Source: Candidatus Anstonella stagnisolia
GTDB taxonomy: Archaea; Micrarchaeota; Micrarchaeia; Anstonellales; Anstonellaceae
Direction of reading: 5' to 3'
Assembly (NCBI GenBank): GCA_902384585.1
Contig: CABMCJ010000004.1
Location: 186,001 to 250,000 of the forward strand
Length of the DNA: 64,000 nt
Shown here piece by piece: positions 49,557 to 57,787 of the stretch. The position numbers and the translations under genes are program-made. A model generated the notes under the pieces. The model had not been told where the DNA came from. It did not search any database and worked only from the letters and a program-made list of their open reading frames with translations. How positions within the stretch are numbered: position 1 is the stretch's first letter; the number at the start of each line of letters is the position of its first letter.

Positions 49557-51206
49557 TCAATTTGAGGCGCTGCCTGGCGCGCGGATAGTAATTGATTTTA
49601 TGCCGCCCTCATATTCTAGGCTTAACGTAGTGTAAGCAGTGTTGGACTCCTTTTTTATTTGAACGCTCTTGCCATCCACTAAAGCAGTGAAGTTTCCGCT
49701 GGCAAGGGCTGCTGGAATAGTTATGGTTGCAGAGCCGGCAGTTCCAATGGAATCGGCGGCAGTGAATGTGATGGTTCTTGTGCTTTGGTCAAATGCGAGC
49801 ATTGAGATGGACGAATTGGAACTTACGGAAATAGGATAACAATTGCCATCTGACGCAACCGAATAAGTGTAGGGAGGCTTCTGCTCCTTCAGGAAGAGCG
49901 TCCTTGCATTGCCGCTTAGGATGTTGCGGGCAGAGTTGTAGTCCAGGTTGGACAGGAGGGATTTCCAGTGCCCAACCGCGTTGGGCGGGGCGCCCTGGAC
50001 TGAGTCGCCCGCATAGTTGAGCCATCTTTCCTTGCCGTTTGACCCCCCTCCGGCATCCGAGCCGAAGAGTATGCGGGAGTTCCACGTTTCAAAGAACTGC
50101 CTCCATTCCTCGTTTGATTTGCCATTGTTGGAGCCGTTTGCGAGCAGTGCCCAATTGGAGTTGGGCTGCGGCAAAGGGTTTTGCATGTTCTGGATTCCAG
50201 CAGTGTCGAAATACAGGTTGGGGTATCGCAGGAGGAAATCATTAAGCGCAGTGCTGTTGAGCGGCATGTTGTTGAATCCGAGATGCGCCCAGATTAAAAT
50301 CGCATTTTTGTTGTGGCCCAGCATTTTTTCGAACGCAACGTTCGCAACCGGGTCGTCAGGCACAAAGTGAAACGAGATGGGGACGTGATATTTGGCGGAC
50401 AGGTCCACAAGCGAAAGCCAGAGAGGGGTATCTGCCGGAACGTAAATTGTCGGGGGCGAAACTATATCGCCGCTGTAGTACCTCAGGTTGGCTTCGCCTA
50501 TGCCATAATATTTTCCCGTGTTCAACTGCGCCTGCGCGGATGCAGCGAATGCATTGCCTTGCGTGAGCCAGGTGGAAGGTTGCGGCGAGTCAGGAGTGTC
50601 CACAAATGTTATGAATCTGCCTGGGTATTGGGATAACACTCCGGACGAACCCGAATACAGGTTCGACACGCTCACGCCTGCCTTATCCATCTCTGAAATC
50701 ATCTGGGATGCGCTAACCTTGGACGTCATGTGGACGTGGGAATCGAAAATATCCATATGTGCTGAGTCGGTAGGTTGGCTGGTGCATGAAATGTTGGGCG
50801 CAGTTGCGGGCGTCGGAGCCTGATTCTGCGCGGGTTGCGTTTGTGCCTGATGCACAATGCAGCTATTATTTTGTGCATCATACCCGGCATTGCATCCGCA
50901 AGCTGGAGCATTGTCTATGAGCTCCCCATTATCGCAGAATTTGGGTTTATCCAGGGAGCATGCGCCATACCATGTTCCATCGCTGCATTTCATTTTCGGG
51001 CAATTGGACAAATTAACAACAACTGTGCCGTCAGGGCACGCATACGTCTGCTGCGGGGCTGGAGCCTGCGGCGGCTGCGCTTTCTGGGCAGGCGCATTTG
51101 CAGCAGGCGGGCTGTTCGGCGAGCCTTGCGCTCCTACTTGGCTTGCACACCCCGCAATAAGAAGAATTGCAAAAAGCAGCAGGGGCAATGCGATTTTCCC
51201 TGCCAT
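49557..51206 (-). CDS. Surface lipoprotein with amidohydrolase (TIM-barrel) domain
   Basis: ATG at 51206 opens MAGKIALPLLLFAILLIAGC with lipobox IAGC. A Gln/Pro/Ala-rich linker leads to a cysteine-rich segment (about 40-130), then a metal-dependent hydrolase barrel (about 150-440). The barrel has DIFDSHVHM (the HxH pair), SFHFVPDD, WAHLGFNN and FGSDAGGG (the catalytic Asp), with all ligands of an amidohydrolase_2-type enzyme. A C-terminal beta domain (about 470-549) completes it. Enzymes of this superfamily are usually cytoplasmic; here the barrel is outside the membrane. The substrate is unknown. Confidence 0.8.
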   Translation of the reverse strand: MAGKIALPLLLFAILLIAGCASQVGAQGSPNSPPAANAPAQKAQPPQAPAPQQTYACPDGTVVVNLSNCPKMKCSDGTWYGACSLDKPKFCDNGELIDNAPACGCNAGYDAQNNSCIVHQAQTQPAQNQAPTPATAPNISCTSQPTDSAHMDIFDSHVHMTSKVSASQMISEMDKAGVSVSNLYSGSSGVLSQYPGRFITFVDTPDSPQPSTWLTQGNAFAASAQAQLNTGKYYGIGEANLRYYSGDIVSPPTIYVPADTPLWLSLVDLSAKYHVPISFHFVPDDPVANVAFEKMLGHNKNAILIWAHLGFNNMPLNSTALNDFLLRYPNLYFDTAGIQNMQNPLPQPNSNWALLANGSNNGKSNEEWRQFFETWNSRILFGSDAGGGSNGKERWLNYAGDSVQGAPPNAVGHWKSLLSNLDYNSARNILSGNARTLFLKEQKPPYTYSVASDGNCYPISVSSNSSISMLAFDQSTRTITFTAADSIGTAGSATITIPAALASGNFTALVDGKSVQIKKESNTAYTTLSLEYEGGIKSITIRAPGSASN

Positions 51207-51322
51207 ATGCGAAACGGAATCAGTTTCCACAAAGATTGTTATTGGAAGCACGCTTATAACTCTTTCACTGAAAGCCCAAAGCTGCCTATTTTCTGCATAA
51301 GTGAGGGGTCCGGAAAAAGGCA

Positions 51323-51673
51323 TTAATTGCTGCGTATGAATTCGCATTCGGGCGTGACTTCAATGAAGTAGCTTGCGCCCCCGTTTTGGTAAAGGGAGCA
51401 CTGGTTGTCTATTATGTCGTCAACAGGTTGGCGGGGGTTGTGCGCGACATCGCATACCCATGAAGGGTAGTCCTTTAGCGGGTTTGCTGCGCATGGGCCT
51501 GCGCTCATGTTTGCGCCTGATGCCTTGAGGGCGTTGCACGCCTTTATGCATGCGCCTTGCGCCCTTCTTTCCATTGAAAGGGAATTTTCATACGGGGCAG
51601 GGGCAAGGCAGCCGAAAAGCAGGATTAGGATGGAAAAAAATAGGAGCATGGAGATGAAATTTGCGCTGCCCAT
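51323..51673 (-). CDS. Small lipoprotein with six cysteines
   Basis: The 116 residues start MGSANFISMLLFFSILILLFGC with lipobox LFGC; a second ATG nine residues in would still give a signal peptide. The mature part has six further cysteines and a charged C-terminus. It follows the 51683 membrane gene by 9 nt and precedes the amidohydrolase lipoprotein on the same strand. No known family was recognised. Confidence 0.65.
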   Translation of the reverse strand: MGSANFISMLLFFSILILLFGCLAPAPYENSLSMERRAQGACIKACNALKASGANMSAGPCAANPLKDYPSWVCDVAHNPRQPVDDIIDNQCSLYQNGGASYFIEVTPECEFIRSN

Positions 51674-51682
51674 TTTAATCCC

Positions 51683-52567
51683 TTATTTTGCCGCACCGTC
51701 CTTGTAAACGAACTTGAAATACAAAAGTATTGCGCCGCCGATTAGGATGAGGGGGAGGGAAAGCAGCACCGTGAGCATGCCTATCTCGTGGAAAACATCG
51801 CCCATTATGGCGATTACAATTGAAGAGATTTGCCCCGCATTTGCGCTGCTTGGGAGCATGGAATTAACGGCGGAGTTCAGCATGGGGGCCGTAAGGTATG
51901 CAAGCGCGATTCCACTCAGCGCGGTTGCCATGCCGGTTGCAAAAACGGTGCCCGCGCATTTCACCATGCCCGCCTTCATGTCGTTTGAGAGGAAAAATAT
52001 GAGAGCAAGCTCCAGTATTGCAACAAAAAAGAGCACAATGTTGAGGATGTTAAGCGAGGGGAGGGTTTGGCGCATCTGCTGTATCGAGGCGTCTGATGCC
52101 ATGTAATCGGAAGTTGACTGCAGCGCGTTGTTTATTGCCAGGCTCATGGTGCCTGTTTGCGAGACATATGCCTGCACAACCGGATTTTGGCTTGAGGCAA
52201 GCTGCTGCGCAACCGGGGAAATGTCAAAGTAAAGCTCCATTTTTGCGCTTTTGCCTGATATGTAGGCGAGCATTTGCGACAGGATGGGCAGCATCTGGCT
52301 GCGCATGTATTGCGGGGTTATTGCTGCAGTCATTTCGGCCTTTACGCTGCCCTTGTATTCGGGCGGAAGCGAATCCGTGAGCATGCCAACAAGCCCGGTT
52401 TGCATAAGAGGGTACACGCCGTTCTTTGTAAGGGATGCATCGTAAACATTAACGTCAAAGAATTTTTCCATGAACGCGAAGAGCAAAAGGCAGCCTGAAA
52501 GCTGGAGCATGAAAATGAACGCAAGGAGCCAGATTGCAGCCTTTCGCGCGGTTTGGGCATAATCCAT
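51683..52567 (-). CDS. Four-span membrane protein with large extracytoplasmic loop
   Basis: ATG at 52567 (MDYAQTARKA) is taken; the ATG six bases upstream is equally possible. About 294 residues: one span at about 11-32, a loop of about 140 residues rich in Ser, Gln and Met that should lie outside, then spans at about 172-192, 203-225 and 250-280. No enzymatic motif was recognised. It lies in a run of minus-strand envelope genes (TPR protein, this gene, small lipoprotein, amidohydrolase lipoprotein). Confidence 0.65.
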   Translation of the reverse strand: MDYAQTARKAAIWLLAFIFMLQLSGCLLLFAFMEKFFDVNVYDASLTKNGVYPLMQTGLVGMLTDSLPPEYKGSVKAEMTAAITPQYMRSQMLPILSQMLAYISGKSAKMELYFDISPVAQQLASSQNPVVQAYVSQTGTMSLAINNALQSTSDYMASDASIQQMRQTLPSLNILNIVLFFVAILELALIFFLSNDMKAGMVKCAGTVFATGMATALSGIALAYLTAPMLNSAVNSMLPSSANAGQISSIVIAIMGDVFHEIGMLTVLLSLPLILIGGAILLYFKFVYKDGAAK

Positions 52568-52579
52568 TTGCACACCAAT

Positions 52580-53119
52580 TTATCGTACGAGCTTTGCGGT
52601 CTCAAGCACGCGCTCCACCATTGCCTTTGCTGAAGAGGGGATGTTGGGGCTCGTTGAAAAGAACTTGTCGTGGAAATGCTCAAGCACTGGGATTGCGACC
52701 CTCTTGTTTGCAAGCAGTGCGGAATCAAAATATTGGCGCGCCTTCTTGTCATCGCCGCTTATTACGTGCAGTATGCCAAGCGCGCTCAGGCTCTCCGCAT
52801 TCTGCGGCTCTTTTGAAACAACGTATTCAAGGCAGGGGATTGCCTCGGAATAGCGGCGAAGCGAAAGAAGCGCATAACCCATCATTTGCCAGATTTGCGG
52901 GTTTTCCCGCTCCAATTCCGCTGCCTTTGCAAGGCAGGAAAGGGACTCCTCGAATTGCTCTGCAACGTAGTGGGCTTTTCCTTTCACGAACCACACGATT
53001 GCGTCCTTTGGGTCGATTGCAACGAGTTCTGCTGCGGTTTCCACTGCCTCCTGCGGTTTGTTCTCCTGCTCAAGCTCCTCTGTTTTTGCAACCATCTGGT
53101 CCTCAAGTTCGTCAGTCAT
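52580..53119 (-). CDS. TPR-repeat protein
   Basis: ATG at 53119 (MTDELEDQMVAK) is preferred, because the upstream extension (to 53152) would overlap the promoter of the plus-strand gene at 53171. About 179 residues hold three to four TPR repeats (PKDAIVWFVKGKAHYVAEQF, NPQIWQMMGYALLSLRRYSE, NAESLSALGILHVISGDDKK). A helical C-terminus follows. TPRs mediate protein-protein contacts; partners are unknown. The membrane gene that follows 12 nt later is a candidate. Confidence 0.8.
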   Translation of the reverse strand: MTDELEDQMVAKTEELEQENKPQEAVETAAELVAIDPKDAIVWFVKGKAHYVAEQFEESLSCLAKAAELERENPQIWQMMGYALLSLRRYSEAIPCLEYVVSKEPQNAESLSALGILHVISGDDKKARQYFDSALLANKRVAIPVLEHFHDKFFSTSPNIPSSAKAMVERVLETAKLVR

Positions 53120-53170
53120 ACCATGGCATGGGGAGGCAACAATTATTAACATTCGCAGAAAAGCATTTGC

Positions 53171-53389
53171 ATGGCAATTGCACAGGCACCAAGCATTCCG
53201 GCAGCGGCATCAGTAAGCGCGGAAGCACGCGCGCATTTCCAATCCCTTAAAGGCGAGCTTGGGCACATTGTGAGCTGGGAGCTTACCCCGAACACGTGGG
53301 ACAGGATACAGATTAAATATACTGAGAAGGGGAATGAGGCGCAGGCAAAAGCTATGGTGAATGCGCTTGCTATAAAAAATACGGTTTAA
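53171..53389 (+). CDS. Small protein of 72 residues
   Basis: The first 15 residues are Ala/Pro-rich (MAIAQAPSIPAAASVSAEA) and the rest is a compact alpha/beta segment (GHIVSWELTPNTWDRIQIKY). It starts about 50 nt from the divergent TPR gene and ends 9 nt before the end of a convergent ATPase gene. No motif was recognised. Confidence 0.5.
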   Translation: MAIAQAPSIPAAASVSAEARAHFQSLKGELGHIVSWELTPNTWDRIQIKYTEKGNEAQAKAMVNALAIKNTV

Positions 53390-53398
53390 GAAATCTGA

Positions 53399-54349
53399 TT
53401 AATTTTGATTTGCGGCAAGTTCCAAAAGCTGCATGCGCACCTGTTCGTTATACATCACTTTAAATGGGAATGGAATTGCATTGCCTTCGTCCCACAAATC
53501 AAGCTTTTTGAGCATTTCAATCTCGTTTTTGTATTCAACAAGATGCTGAGGCTGGAGCGCGCCGGTTGCAGCCAGGCGCATTATTTCTAGTCCCCGAGTG
53601 GAAAGTTTGCGGCTGCACAATTGTTCATAATATTCAATGCATCCGAGGAAATCTAGATAGGATGGCTCTCTGTCTATTGTAGCTGTTTCTTTTTTGTTTA
53701 AAGGGACGTTGCGAAGGAGGTCTCTGACGATTGTGTTGAACATAAGAATAATCCCGCCGCTTAGTTCGATTACGCGCGATATTGTTGCTTGGGAAAGTGA
53801 TATGCCGGTATCAATAAAAGGGAGGGTAAGGAGCGATTGGAGTGCCTCCTGTGTAAGTCTTGACGAGATGATTTCAGACTGGATTCCAAATTCCTGCTCC
53901 AAATAATCTGTAGCACCGATAATGGGATGATAAGATACAAAGACTGGCTTGCTTTTTGCCTGAAGATTTGCAAGAAGCGCAAAAAATGCTTCTATTTTTG
54001 GCTGTTCTAGGGGATTTACCCCATCTGTTATTTTGTGAATCAGTTTAGTTGCTTCGTCAAAAATAATCGCATCTGCTTGCAAAAGATTATCATTGTCGCT
54101 GAAATTCCGGACCATTTGCTCAAAAATTACGGAATGCCCTTCCGCCTCAAGTGCAGTTTGGACATCAAGACAGACGCTTGTCTTGCCTGCAATGTTCAAG
54201 CCCTTCATCCCGACAAGGCGCTTGTGCTCCATTCCATCCAGTATGTGCTCAAAAAGTGCAACCCTTTTTCCAAATCTTGGCATGCCGGGTTTTGCAAGGC
54301 TGTTGAAAGATTTCAATAGGTTAGCTCTCTTCCCTAAGTTAATCTGCAT
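53399..54349 (-). CDS. P-loop ATPase, possibly archaeal STAND/AAA type
   Basis: The 316 residues have a Walker A-like GLNIAGKTS (about 50-58), a Walker B ADAIIFDE (about 91-98), VFVSYHPII (sensor strand) and a helical region with a winged-helix-like end (RGLEIMRLAATGALQPQHLV). This layout matches archaeal ATPases with a C-terminal DNA-binding domain. The codon use is more AT-rich than that of its neighbours (many ATA, TTT, AAA), suggesting separate origin. The exact family is not certain. Confidence 0.6.
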   Translation of the reverse strand: MQINLGKRANLLKSFNSLAKPGMPRFGKRVALFEHILDGMEHKRLVGMKGLNIAGKTSVCLDVQTALEAEGHSVIFEQMVRNFSDNDNLLQADAIIFDEATKLIHKITDGVNPLEQPKIEAFFALLANLQAKSKPVFVSYHPIIGATDYLEQEFGIQSEIISSRLTQEALQSLLTLPFIDTGISLSQATISRVIELSGGIILMFNTIVRDLLRNVPLNKKETATIDREPSYLDFLGCIEYYEQLCSRKLSTRGLEIMRLAATGALQPQHLVEYKNEIEMLKKLDLWDEGNAIPFPFKVMYNEQVRMQLLELAANQN

Positions 54350-54422
54350 GTGGGTAATTATGCGTTTAGACCCTTAAATACATTCCTTTAAAACAAAAAT
54401 AAACTAGCCAGAAATCTGCTTT

Positions 54423-55850
54423 TTACCCCGTAATCTGCTTTACTTCTTTTTCAAGCAATTTTTTTGCAGCCGTGAGTTTTTCTTCCCGCTCAGAAACAGC
54501 TTTTTGCATTGGGGAAATGAACTCAGGGGAAATTGGGGAATGCATGCGCGAAGTCTTGTCCACGTTTAGCACGCCCTTTAGCTCTGCGTCCGTGATTTTC
54601 ATTCCAGAGACTGCAGAAACCTCGTTTGCAGTAAGTGTGCTCAGGTATTTCCTTTTTGCAACGCAGCCTTTCACGAGCTTCCCAGTAATTTCGTGCGCGC
54701 TTCTGAAGGGAACGCCCTTTCTTGCAAGCAAGTCGGCAAGCTCTGTTGCGCACGCATACCCTTTCTCCAGTTCTTCCTTAATCGCTTCTGGGTCAAAATC
54801 TATTGTTGCGAGAACTTCGCAAAGAACTGGGATGCACTCTTGTGCAGTGTCAAGCGCATGCATTACTGCGTATTTGCTCTCTTGGGAATCCATATTGTAG
54901 CCTGAGGGAAGCCCTTTCATAAGCGAGAGGGAATGCATGAGGAGACCGTGCATGCGCGCGGTTTTTCCCCTTAGAAGTTCCATTGGGTCCGGATTTTTCT
55001 TTTGGGGCATCATGCTGCTCCCTGTTGAGGTTGCATCCGAGAGGATTGCAAGGCGCTTTGCGGACAGGAAGCAAATGTCCTCTGCAATCCTGCCCGTGTG
55101 CGTGAGGAGCATTGTGAGCGCAAAAATGAGCTCCGCCTCCATTTCGCCCCTTGAGGTAACGACATCAAGCGGGCTATGTTGCACGCCTGAGAAGCCGAGA
55201 AGCTTTGCTGTGTGCTCCCTATCTATGTTCCAGGTGGTGCCTGCGACTGCGCCTGCGCCCAATGGGTTGAGGTTTATGCGCGAGTAGCATTCGGAAAGGC
55301 GCGCAAAATCCCTTGAAAACGCATCAGCATATGCGCGGCAGTAAAAGGAAAGCGTGATTGGCTGCGCAACCTGCATGTGCGTATAAGATGGGAAAATTGT
55401 TTTCCTTTTTGAGAGGAATGCGATTTCCTTTATGAGAAGCACAAGCGCCTTGCTTGTCTTGTTTATTTCATCGCGCAAGTACAGGCGCGTATCTACTGAA
55501 ACCTGGTCGTTGCGCGAGCGCGCAGTATGCATTTTCTTTGCTTCGGAGGTGAGCTTTGTTGCCTCTGCCTCCACGTTCATGTGCACATCCTCAAGCTCGG
55601 CATCAAGGTGGAATTCATTCTTCTGTGAGCGCGAAGAGAGCTGCTGCAAAGCTTTCAGTATGGGCGCTGCCTCCTGCTTTTTGAGGATTCCCTGCTTGTG
55701 AAGCATTGCAACGTGCGCCATGCTGCCTTCTATGTCGTAGGGAACAAGGCGTGCATCAAGGGCGACGTTCTCGGAACTTAGGAATGCGCGGACTGCGCCT
55801 TTCGGGGTGGCACTGAAGCGGCCTCCCCAGAGCATTTTGGAATTGACCAT
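54423..55850 (-). CDS. argH: Argininosuccinate lyase
   Basis: The 475-residue protein matches the fumarase/aspartase superfamily and ArgH in particular: MLWGGRFSATPKGAVRAFLS near the N-terminus, TARSRNDQVSVDTRLYL, the signature GSSMMPQKKNPDPMELLRGK, and YNMDSQESKYAVM. It splits argininosuccinate to arginine and fumarate. A TATA box (ATTATAAATC) lies about 27 nt before the start, so the message is probably leaderless. The start may also be the ATG at 55835. No other arginine genes occur in the window. Confidence 0.9.
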   Translation of the reverse strand: MVNSKMLWGGRFSATPKGAVRAFLSSENVALDARLVPYDIEGSMAHVAMLHKQGILKKQEAAPILKALQQLSSRSQKNEFHLDAELEDVHMNVEAEATKLTSEAKKMHTARSRNDQVSVDTRLYLRDEINKTSKALVLLIKEIAFLSKRKTIFPSYTHMQVAQPITLSFYCRAYADAFSRDFARLSECYSRINLNPLGAGAVAGTTWNIDREHTAKLLGFSGVQHSPLDVVTSRGEMEAELIFALTMLLTHTGRIAEDICFLSAKRLAILSDATSTGSSMMPQKKNPDPMELLRGKTARMHGLLMHSLSLMKGLPSGYNMDSQESKYAVMHALDTAQECIPVLCEVLATIDFDPEAIKEELEKGYACATELADLLARKGVPFRSAHEITGKLVKGCVAKRKYLSTLTANEVSAVSGMKITDAELKGVLNVDKTSRMHSPISPEFISPMQKAVSEREEKLTAAKKLLEKEVKQITG

Positions 55851-55917
55851 GTGGTAAATAACTGAGGGCTGGATTTATAATTCCTACTTTGTATCCGGCA
55901 TTTATTTTTAGTTAGTC

Positions 55918-55962
55918 AGAACTCAAGATCTGAGTAGCCTGCGGCTACTTCTCTTGAGTTCT
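55918..55962 (-). ncRNA. Stable stem-loop upstream of argH promoter
   Basis: AGAACTCAAGA (55918-55928) pairs with TCTTGAGTTCT (55952-55962). Inside it, AGTAGCC (55933-55939) pairs with GGCTACT (55943-55949) around a 3-nt loop. The outer arm contains the same 17-bp word as the D-box end of the C/D-type RNA downstream (GTCAGAACTCAAGATCT), so the two elements are related by duplication. It could be a degenerate tandem copy of that RNA. Confidence 0.45.
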
Positions 55963-55987
55963 TCCTCACTTCGATTAGTTATGTTCG

Positions 55988-56059
55988 TCAGAACTCAAGA
56001 TCTTCGTCATATGCTGGGGTCTCTGAGGTCCCAGCTCAGGAATACCTCGATGTCATCAT
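55988..56059 (-). ncRNA. C/D-box sRNA candidate with D'-C' hairpin
   Basis: Read on the minus strand, the element has a perfect C box ATGATGA (56059-56053) and a 13-nt guide (56052-56040). The D' box CTGA (56039-56036) follows, then a spacer of 25 nt, a C' box ATGACGA (one mismatch, 56010-56004), a 12-nt guide (56003-55992) and the D box CTGA (55991-55988). Guides of 12-13 nt are the norm. The D'-C' spacer is longer than usual but folds as a GCTGGG/CCCAGC hairpin, which would bring D' and C' together. The D' guide word CATCGAGGT is complementary to the conserved 23S rRNA sequence ACCUCGAUG of the peptidyl-transferase centre. Confidence 0.5.
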
Positions 56060-56100
56060 TCTGCAAGTATTGGGCTGGAAAAGAAGAAAAGGGTGAGCGT

Positions 56101-56409
56101 TTATCCGAAGATAGCTCCAAACCCTGCCTCGGCGCTGTTCTCCTCGTCCTCTATTTTCTTCACCACACGCGCGGTTACGTCCGCGGGCGCCTTTGCTGCG
56201 ACGTCCTTGAGCTTTTCGTCCGCCATTTTCACGAACTCCTCGTTGCAGGAGATGTAGAGGTAAACGTTTGCCTTGTCTTCGCCAAGCGCCGCGCCGTCCT
56301 TTACCTTGTAGCCGTTGCGCGAAAAGCTCGGGTGCGCGTACGGGTCTGCCTCAAGGATTGCGGTGAGCTTTGCCTTTGAGCTTGTGGGTGCCGTATATAC
56401 TATTTTCAT
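56101..56409 (-). CDS. Conserved small archaeal-type protein (102 aa)
   Basis: The protein begins MKIVYTAPTSSKAKLTAILE and has KDGAALGEDKANVYLYISCN and a helical, acidic tail with Phe-Gly at the end. I recognise a general style shared with uncharacterised archaeal proteins but no named family. It is separated by about 26 nt from a membrane gene upstream on the same strand. The structured RNA locus follows it before argH. Confidence 0.6.
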   Translation of the reverse strand: MKIVYTAPTSSKAKLTAILEADPYAHPSFSRNGYKVKDGAALGEDKANVYLYISCNEEFVKMADEKLKDVAAKAPADVTARVVKKIEDEENSAEAGFGAIFG

Positions 56410-56435
56410 GAAACCACCAAAATGCTAGTTTTTCT

Positions 56436-56660
56436 TCACTGGTTTTTCCTTATGCGCGAGAACATTATGAGAAGCCCAAGAAGTATGATTGCAAGGGGCC
56501 CAAGGGGCAGGTTCGTGTCCAGCCAGCCTATTTCCTGCGCAAGCCACACCACGCCAAGCATGCCCACTAGAAGCCCGTATGAAGATTGCATGTAGAACTC
56601 GTCCTGTGAGATTTTCTCCTTTTGGAATGCGGGCGATGCTGCCTTGTTTTTTGCTGCCAT
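56436..56660 (-). CDS. Two-span small membrane protein (74 aa)
   Basis: ATG at 56660 (MAAKNKAASPAFQKEK) follows TTTTTGGTATTT and is preferred over the one nine bases upstream. A polar N-terminal third is followed by two spans (about 25-43 and 50-68, PLGPLAIILLGLLIMFSRI) and a basic end. It lies between a coiled-coil membrane protein and a small soluble gene, all on the minus strand. No family was recognised. Confidence 0.6.
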   Translation of the reverse strand: MAAKNKAASPAFQKEKISQDEFYMQSSYGLLVGMLGVVWLAQEIGWLDTNLPLGPLAIILLGLLIMFSRIRKNQ

Positions 56661-56729
56661 AAATACCAAAAAGGATTAGGCTCTCGAACGTTTAAAAACA
56701 TTTGGCAAAAGCCGATGCATTGGCTGGCA

Positions 56730-57722
56730 TTAGTTAAGGATGTTTGAGTTTGAGCAGGCTTCCCCGCCCACTAGCAAATCGGGAGGGATGCGCTCGCCCC
56801 CGGAGTCGAATATTGCCCTTACCCTGCCCTTGAAATACTCGTGCAGTTCTTTTGTTTCGCCCCTGCGCACCATGGAATATGCGCCCGGGCTTTCCGCCTG
56901 AAGCTCAAGAAGGTAGCCGTGTGCCACCATGAGCTGGAGCGCCTTGTTTTTTATGAGTGCAATCAGTATCCTGCGCGTGGTTTTCTCCTTTTCAAGGAGC
57001 TCCTTTTGCTTTTCAGTGCACTCATCAAGGAGCCTTTGCTTGTGCCTTGAGGAAAGGAGGCCGACGCAATAGCTTATTGCGCCGATGCCGGCAAAACCAA
57101 GCAGGTTGGCTGCGCCTTCTGCAATCGGCTGCCATTTTGGGGGGACCTGCTGCTTTACCATTGAGAGCACCGCGGTCCATGCGCCCCCGCCAAAAGCTAT
57201 TGTGCCCACAAGGGGGCCGGAGATAAGCGGGAATTTCTTCATTATCCAGTCTATCACGTTGCCATTCTGCACCAGCTCGTCGTAGCGCTTCTGTATGTCT
57301 TGCGACGTTTTTGCAAGCGAGCGCTGGGTTGAGACAAGGCTGTTTATGCAGGATTGTATGAAAGCGTTCATTGTTTCCATGAAGAAGATGTCGTTTTCAA
57401 GCTTGCGCGCAGTTTCGTCGTGCTCCCCTGCCGTTTCCACTATCTCGCCGTATTTTTCTTTCATTATGGAAATGCGCTCGCCGATGGCGATGAATTCCGT
57501 TGTTGCAAGGGTTTTTTTGAACGGGTCGTTTGATTCGCGCTCAAACATCAGGATTGCGGAAGATTGTATTTTCTGCAGCCGCCATGGGGACTGGCCCCAA
57601 TCCTCAACTGCCAGATGCCGGCTCTCAAGGGGGTGCATATTGCTTAAGGCGGTGGCTGCCACAGAACTCCTTTCTATCGGCCTCCCGTTTTCTGTGGGCC
57701 CAGGCTTTGCAGTCACAGTCAT
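56730..57722 (-). CDS. Membrane protein with long coiled-coil regions
   Basis: ATG at 57722 is preceded by a strong GGAGGTG ribosome-binding site, so the in-frame ATG 21 bases upstream is rejected. About 330 residues: a helical domain (about 40-155), two hydrophobic segments at about 168-190 (LISGPLVGTIAFGGGAWTAV) and 207-228 (LLGFAGIGAISYCVGLL), then a second coiled coil (about 230-290) and a soluble tail. No known family was recognised. Confidence 0.6.
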   Translation of the reverse strand: MTVTAKPGPTENGRPIERSSVAATALSNMHPLESRHLAVEDWGQSPWRLQKIQSSAILMFERESNDPFKKTLATTEFIAIGERISIMKEKYGEIVETAGEHDETARKLENDIFFMETMNAFIQSCINSLVSTQRSLAKTSQDIQKRYDELVQNGNVIDWIMKKFPLISGPLVGTIAFGGGAWTAVLSMVKQQVPPKWQPIAEGAANLLGFAGIGAISYCVGLLSSRHKQRLLDECTEKQKELLEKEKTTRRILIALIKNKALQLMVAHGYLLELQAESPGAYSMVRRGETKELHEYFKGRVRAIFDSGGERIPPDLLVGGEACSNSNILN

Positions 57723-57787
57723 GACTCGCACCTCCCACGGCATAAATTATAGTGCTGTTATGTATAATGATGACACTTTGAACAACA

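Noticed and set aside
55915-56003. 17-bp repeats GTCAGAACTCAAGATCT as a CRISPR or att pair
   Set aside because: Only two copies exist, one lies in a stem-loop and the other in a C/D-like element; no spacer series or integrase is present.
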